From: an uncultured Gammaproteobacteria bacterium
GTDB taxonomy: Bacteria > Pseudomonadota > Gammaproteobacteria > Pseudomonadales > UBA5518
DNA length: 9,462 bases
Assembly: GCA_903921135.1 (NCBI GenBank)
Contig: CAIXOY010000609.1
Coordinates: forward strand, 1 to 9,462
Direction: 5' to 3'
How positions within the stretch are numbered: position 1 is the stretch's first letter; every line of letters begins with the position of its first letter. Of the stretch, positions 6,622 to 9,462 are shown piece after piece. The translations under genes were made by a program, and so were the position numbers. The notes beneath the pieces were generated by a model that saw nothing but the letters and a program-made list of their open reading frames with translations, was not told the DNA's origin and did no database searches.

Positions 6622-8793
6622 TCAGCCCCGTCGCCACGCGTGGTAACGCTCCACCCAGCCGAGCAGGCGCTGCGGCGCGCGGGCGCGACGCCACTCTCCG
6701 GCTGTAAAACGCGCGGATTCCGCGAGCGTGGGATAGGCGTGCAGAGTCGAGAGGATCTTGCCGAGCCCGAGCTTCCAGCGCATGGCGAACACGAAGGTGG
6801 CAATCAGTTCACCGGACTGCTCTCCCACGATGGTGACGCCAAGGATGCGGTCGGTGCCGGGGGCCGTAAGCACCTTCACGAAGCCCTCGGCAACGTCGTC
6901 GGCGATGGCGCGGTCGAGATCGTCCAGACCATAGCGTGTGATGTCGAATGCGATACCGCTCGCCCGCGCAGCGTCTTCGCTGATACCCACGCTCGCCACC
7001 TCGGGCGCGCAGAAGGTGACGCGCGGGATCACGCGGTAATCCGCAGCAAAGCGGCGGAACTGCCCGAAGAGCGCGTTCACCGCCGCGTACCAGGCCTGGT
7101 GCGCGGCGGCATGGGTCAGCTGGAACGGGCCTGCCACGTCCCCGGCGGCGAGGATGTTGGGGTAGAGCGTCTCGAGGTATTCGTTGGTGTCCAGCGTGCG
7201 CGTGGCAGGGATGCCCAGTTCCTCCAGCCCGTAGCCCGCGAGGCGTGCTTTGCGCCCGGTGGCGCAGAGCAGCAGGTCGTAGGCGAGCCGGCGCGGGGAT
7301 TCTGCAGGCCCCACCTCGAGGAATCGCTCGCTTCCCTGCTGCGCGCAGCGCAAGGCGGTAGTGCCCGTGAGCACCTCCACGCCATCGGCGCGCAGTGAGG
7401 CTGTCACCAGCCCTGCGGCCTCGGCATCCTCGCGCGAGAGCAGTCGGGGCAGTGATTCCACCAGCACCACCGCAGAGCCCAGTCGCGCCAGCGCCTGCGC
7501 GAGTTCCACGCCGATCGGCCCGCCGCCCAGCACCACCACGCGCGCGGGTGCGGCATCCATTGCCGAGAGCGCGTCCCACAGGGTTTCGCTGGTGAGAAAG
7601 CCGCTCTCCCCGATGCCGGGAATCGCAGGCACCGCGGGTTCGGCGCCCGTGGCAATCACGATGCTGCGCGTCGTGAGGCGTTGCGTGCCGCCGGCGCTGT
7701 CTTGCACTTCCACGGTCCACGGATCGAGCAGCCGTGCGTGGCCCGACACCACATCCACGCCGAGCGCCGTGTATCGCTCCACGCTGTCGTGGGGTTCGAT
7801 GCGGGAGATCACGTCGCGCACACGGGCCATCACGCGGGGAAAGTCCACCGCAGGCGCCGTCGTCGAAATGCCCGCACGCGCCGCGCCGCGCACCGCGTGT
7901 GCAAGACGCGCGGCATGGATCAGCGCCTTGCTGGGCACGCAGCCCGTGTTCAGGCAATCGCCGCCCATGCGATCGGCTTCCACCAGCGTGACGCGCGCGC
8001 GCACCGTCGCCGCGATGTAGGCGCTGACCAGACCCGCCGCACCCGCTCCGATGACCACGAGGTTACGGTCGAAGCGGCGCGGGCGGCGGAAGCGCGCGTA
8101 CACGCGCCGCCGCTGCCACGCGCGCACAGCACGGCTTGCGATCAGGGGAAAGATGCCCAGCAGCGCGAGCGAGCCCAGCACGCCCGGCGAGACGATGCCC
8201 GAAAGACTCTGCAGACCACCGAGCTCACGGCCGGCGTTCACGTAGACAACCGAGCCCGGCAGCATTCCCACCTGGCTCACGAGCCAGAAGGTGCGCGCCG
8301 GCATCGCCGTGAGGCCGAACAGGAGATTGATCAGGAAAAAGGGAAACAGCGGCACCAGCCGCAACGTCAGGAGATACGCCGCACCTTCACGTGCGATCCC
8401 CGCGTCGATGGCGCGCAATTGCTCGCCGAAGCGCGACTGAACCAGATCCCGCGCGAGATAGCGCGACACGAGGAATGCCAGCAACGCGCCCGTCCCCGCG
8501 GCGAGCCACACCAGCGGCAGGCCCCGGGCCAGGCCGAAGATCGCCCCACCCGCGAGCGAGAGCACACCCGCACCCGGCAACGACAGAGCAGTCACTGCCA
8601 CGTACACCGCGAAAAACAGGGCTGCCGCCGCGAACGGTGAAGCCGCTTGCCACTCACGCAGCGGCGCCAGCACCGACTGCATCCCCGCGAGGCTCAGGTA
8701 CTGCTGCGCGCCGCTCGCGTAGAACAGGGCGATCGCGACTGCCAGCAGCAGGACGAGCGGCAGACGGCGGGCGACGGACGTTCGGTCGGGCAT
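6622..8793 (-). CDS. Membrane VTT (DedA/TVP38-like) domain fused to a dihydrolipoamide dehydrogenase/mercuric reductase-like flavoprotein
   Basis: This is a 723-residue two-part protein. Residues 1-225 form a membrane domain of the SNARE-associated/VTT (TVP38/TMEM64) family, with hydrophobic segments near 11-28, 53-75, 94-113, 140-162, 167-187 and 203-221 and the typical SLPGAGVLSLAGGAIFG and LRLVPLFPFFLINLLFG motifs. Residues 243-705 form a class I pyridine nucleotide-disulfide oxidoreductase. Seen there are FAD motif GAGAAG (249-254), redox pair Cys280 and Cys285 in GGDCLNTGC, NAD(P)-binding GGGPIG (423-428) with Glu446 favouring NADH, ATGR (511-514), AAGDV (549-553), and a dimerisation domain with the His685/Glu692 pair in HAYPTLAE. 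The terminal Cys pair of true MerA is absent. The active site thus looks like lipoamide-type dithiol reductases, but no 2-oxoacid dehydrogenase genes are near. The ATG at 8793 has no clear ribosome site, yet the N-terminus fits the family. It is the first gene of the minus-strand trio. The substrate is unknown; similar fusions are annotated in other bacteria. Confidence 0.92.
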   Translation of the reverse strand: MPDRTSVARRLPLVLLLAVAIALFYASGAQQYLSLAGMQSVLAPLREWQAASPFAAAALFFAVYVAVTALSLPGAGVLSLAGGAIFGLARGLPLVWLAAGTGALLAFLVSRYLARDLVQSRFGEQLRAIDAGIAREGAAYLLTLRLVPLFPFFLINLLFGLTAMPARTFWLVSQVGMLPGSVVYVNAGRELGGLQSLSGIVSPGVLGSLALLGIFPLIASRAVRAWQRRRVYARFRRPRRFDRNLVVIGAGAAGLVSAYIAATVRARVTLVEADRMGGDCLNTGCVPSKALIHAARLAHAVRGAARAGISTTAPAVDFPRVMARVRDVISRIEPHDSVERYTALGVDVVSGHARLLDPWTVEVQDSAGGTQRLTTRSIVIATGAEPAVPAIPGIGESGFLTSETLWDALSAMDAAPARVVVLGGGPIGVELAQALARLGSAVVLVESLPRLLSREDAEAAGLVTASLRADGVEVLTGTTALRCAQQGSERFLEVGPAESPRRLAYDLLLCATGRKARLAGYGLEELGIPATRTLDTNEYLETLYPNILAAGDVAGPFQLTHAAAHQAWYAAVNALFGQFRRFAADYRVIPRVTFCAPEVASVGISEDAARASGIAFDITRYGLDDLDRAIADDVAEGFVKVLTAPGTDRILGVTIVGEQSGELIATFVFAMRWKLGLGKILSTLHAYPTLAESARFTAGEWRRARAPQRLLGWVERYHAWRRG

Positions 8794-8823
8794 GGGCTCG
8801 GGTGGAAAAAGGAGTGTGTCGGG

Positions 8824-8852
8824 ATGATCCGGTCTGTGCGCCCCGGGGGCAA
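8824..8852 (-). promoter_or_regulatory. Tentative promoter of the reductase-hydroxylase-phosphatase unit
   Basis: On the minus strand, TTGCCC (8852-8847) and GATCAT (8829-8824) are separated by 17 bp, each matching four of six sigma-70 consensus bases. Transcription would start near 8817, leaving about 24 bases before the ATG at 8793. Such a match is easily found by chance in a GC-rich genome. Confidence 0.22.
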
Positions 8853-8926
8853 GACACTTTCCGGTCGTCTGTGTGCAGACTGCAATCCCGTAGTAACGTT
8901 GCGGCTTTAAATTCAGGCATAGCTAC

Positions 8927-8931
8927 GGAGG
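8927..8931 (+). promoter_or_regulatory. Ribosome binding site of the acyltransferase gene
   Basis: GGAGG lies 4 bases before GTG at 8936 and 10 bases before a second in-frame GTG at 8942. Neither spacing is ideal, so either could be the start. A further AGGAGG inside the reading frame (8952-8957) is 11 bases before an in-frame GTG at 8969. Confidence 0.5.
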
Positions 8932-8935
8932 CGCG

Positions 8936-9462
8936 GTGTCCGTGTCCACACAGGAGGCAGTCGGGCGTGTGCTCGCAAAATTCAGCCAGCACGGGCTTGC
9001 AGACAACGACCTTGGGCGGCGGGAGGTCCGCTGCGTTGCGCCACCGGTCGAGGGGGGCAGTATCGCAGGAGCACTTGTACTTGCTCATGGCGGCGGCAAC
9101 GTGGGCAGCACGGTGGTGCTGGCCCCGGAATCCTTGCGGCTCGAAGGCGGACGCCTGCAGATCCATTCCGGCGGGAAGAACAACGTTGTGGTGCTCGATG
9201 GTGGCGCCAGTAGCCGGACCCCGCACATCGTTCTCAACCTTTTTGCCGACGAGGCAGTGGTCTACCTCAACCTTGACGAGATGCGCCCTGTCCCGCGGCG
9301 TCCGCTGGGGTTACAGGTCACGTTCTACAACGGCCCCGGCCAGTTCTTTCATTGGGGAGCGGGGTCATCGTCTGTACAGACGGTTGCGGTGCTCGACGGT
9401 CCCGGGCGCTCCGTTGTGATAGGCGAGGACTGCATGCTCTCGAACGATGTCTACCTGCGAAC
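8936..9462 (+). CDS. Hexapeptide-repeat acyltransferase-like protein (partial, C-terminus beyond right edge)
   Basis: This open frame runs from a GTG through the right edge (175 codons) and begins SVSTQEAVGRVLAKFSQHG. Residues 40-160 are rich in Gly, Val and short beta strands. From residue 160 the sequence RSVVIGEDCMLSNDVYLR matches the first coil of left-handed beta-helix acyltransferases (IGEDCM-S motif), the family that acetylates sugars, antibiotics or polysaccharides and includes many capsule and O-antigen acetyltransferases. The catalytic His and remaining hexapeptide coils would lie beyond the window. No ATG is available in frame; GTG codons at 8936, 8942 and 8969 are candidates, and the first is given here. 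The base composition looks less GC-extreme than in the preceding genes, which might mean a separately acquired surface-polysaccharide locus, though this was judged only by eye. The family is fairly clear from the C-terminal motif; substrate and pathway are not. Confidence 0.72.
   Translation, partial: MSVSTQEAVGRVLAKFSQHGLADNDLGRREVRCVAPPVEGGSIAGALVLAHGGGNVGSTVVLAPESLRLEGGRLQIHSGGKNNVVVLDGGASSRTPHIVLNLFADEAVVYLNLDEMRPVPRRPLGLQVTFYNGPGQFFHWGAGSSSVQTVAVLDGPGRSVVIGEDCMLSNDVYLR

Larger units (their letters stand above)
8794..8935. other. Intergenic region between divergent reductase unit and acyltransferase gene
   Basis: This 142-bp stretch shows no credible coding sequence on either strand. It contains a small perfect hairpin GTCTG-TGTG-CAGAC (8867-8880) and a partial direct repeat: CCGGTC at 8829-8834 and again at 8861-8866, each followed within a few bases by CTGTG. 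A TTTAAATT stretch at 8906-8913 is the only AT-rich patch and might be part of a -10 for the plus-strand gene, but no -35 partner is evident. The repeats could be regulator half-sites; nothing identifies the regulator. Confidence 0.35.

Noticed and set aside
6118..7398. 426-codon plus-strand frame opposite the hydroxylase and reductase genes
   Set aside because: It spans the junction of two well-supported minus-strand genes and has no motif or ribosome site of its own.
6622..8014. Mercuric reductase (merA) assignment and a mer operon
   Set aside because: The C-terminal Cys pair of MerA is missing, the His/Glu pair is of the lipoamide-dehydrogenase type, and no mer transport or regulator genes are nearby.
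7681..8640. 319-codon plus-strand frame opposite the reductase fusion
   Set aside because: Composition is dominated by Arg, His and Gln, with no domain; the opposite strand carries all flavoprotein motifs.
8839..8850. CCCCGGGG palindrome as a possible terminator stem
   Set aside because: The stem is very short, without a loop or T-run, and near-palindromic G/C runs are common by chance in this sequence.
8936..8947. Tandem GTGTCC repeat at the acyltransferase start
   Set aside because: Only two 6-bp units; too short to be called a phase-variable repeat.
8654..9226. 190-codon minus-strand frame with several Cys residues across the right-hand intergenic region
   Set aside because: The Cys spacing (CLLCGHGH) briefly suggested a zinc-binding protein, but the frame overlaps the start of the reductase gene in another register and lies opposite the acyltransferase gene, whose hexapeptide motif is convincing.

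Overview
The window is GC-rich bacterial chromosome with dense, mostly operonic coding. The Lrp-type regulator matches enterobacterial Lrp almost residue for residue over long stretches, and the Kup transporter is also close to the Escherichia coli protein. I therefore suggest a high-GC gammaproteobacterium; the genus cannot be fixed from sequence alone. No tRNA, rRNA, CRISPR array, insertion sequence or integrase was seen.

Layout. (1) Positions 1-1084, minus strand: an Lrp/AsnC regulator followed 11 bp later by an epoxide hydrolase that runs off the left edge. (2) Positions 1085-1247: a divergent control region with a 9-bp dyad, three evenly spaced GAAAATC-type elements and a promoter candidate whose predicted start falls on the A of the lrp ATG. 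(3) Positions 1248-4281, plus strand: alanine dehydrogenase (ald), a strong GC-rich hairpin, then the potassium transporter kup. (4) Positions 4288-8793, minus strand: a three-gene unit read right to left. It encodes a membrane VTT (DedA/TVP38-like) domain fused to a dithiol flavoprotein reductase, then a TPR-aspartyl/asparaginyl beta-hydroxylase (3 bp gap), then an exported PhoD-type phosphatase (27 bp gap). It meets kup tail to tail with only 6 bp between stop codons. (5) Positions 8794-8935: a short intergenic region. (6) Position 8936 to the right edge, plus strand: the 5' part of a hexapeptide-repeat (left-handed beta-helix) acyltransferase, plausibly the start of a surface polysaccharide or lipid modification locus.

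How the genes may work together. The lrp/ald pair is a classic arrangement: an amino-acid-sensing Lrp protein most likely controls the divergent alanine dehydrogenase and itself through the shared region. Kup provides potassium uptake and may receive some ald read-through. The minus-strand trio is the least conventional part: a membrane-tethered NAD(P)H-dithiol reductase, a 2-oxoglutarate/Fe(II) hydroxylase and a secreted phosphatase, packed closely enough to be co-transcribed. Each family is recognisable, but I know of no established pathway joining them. No wholly new system is evident; the trio and the lrp-ald control region are the parts most worth a closer look.
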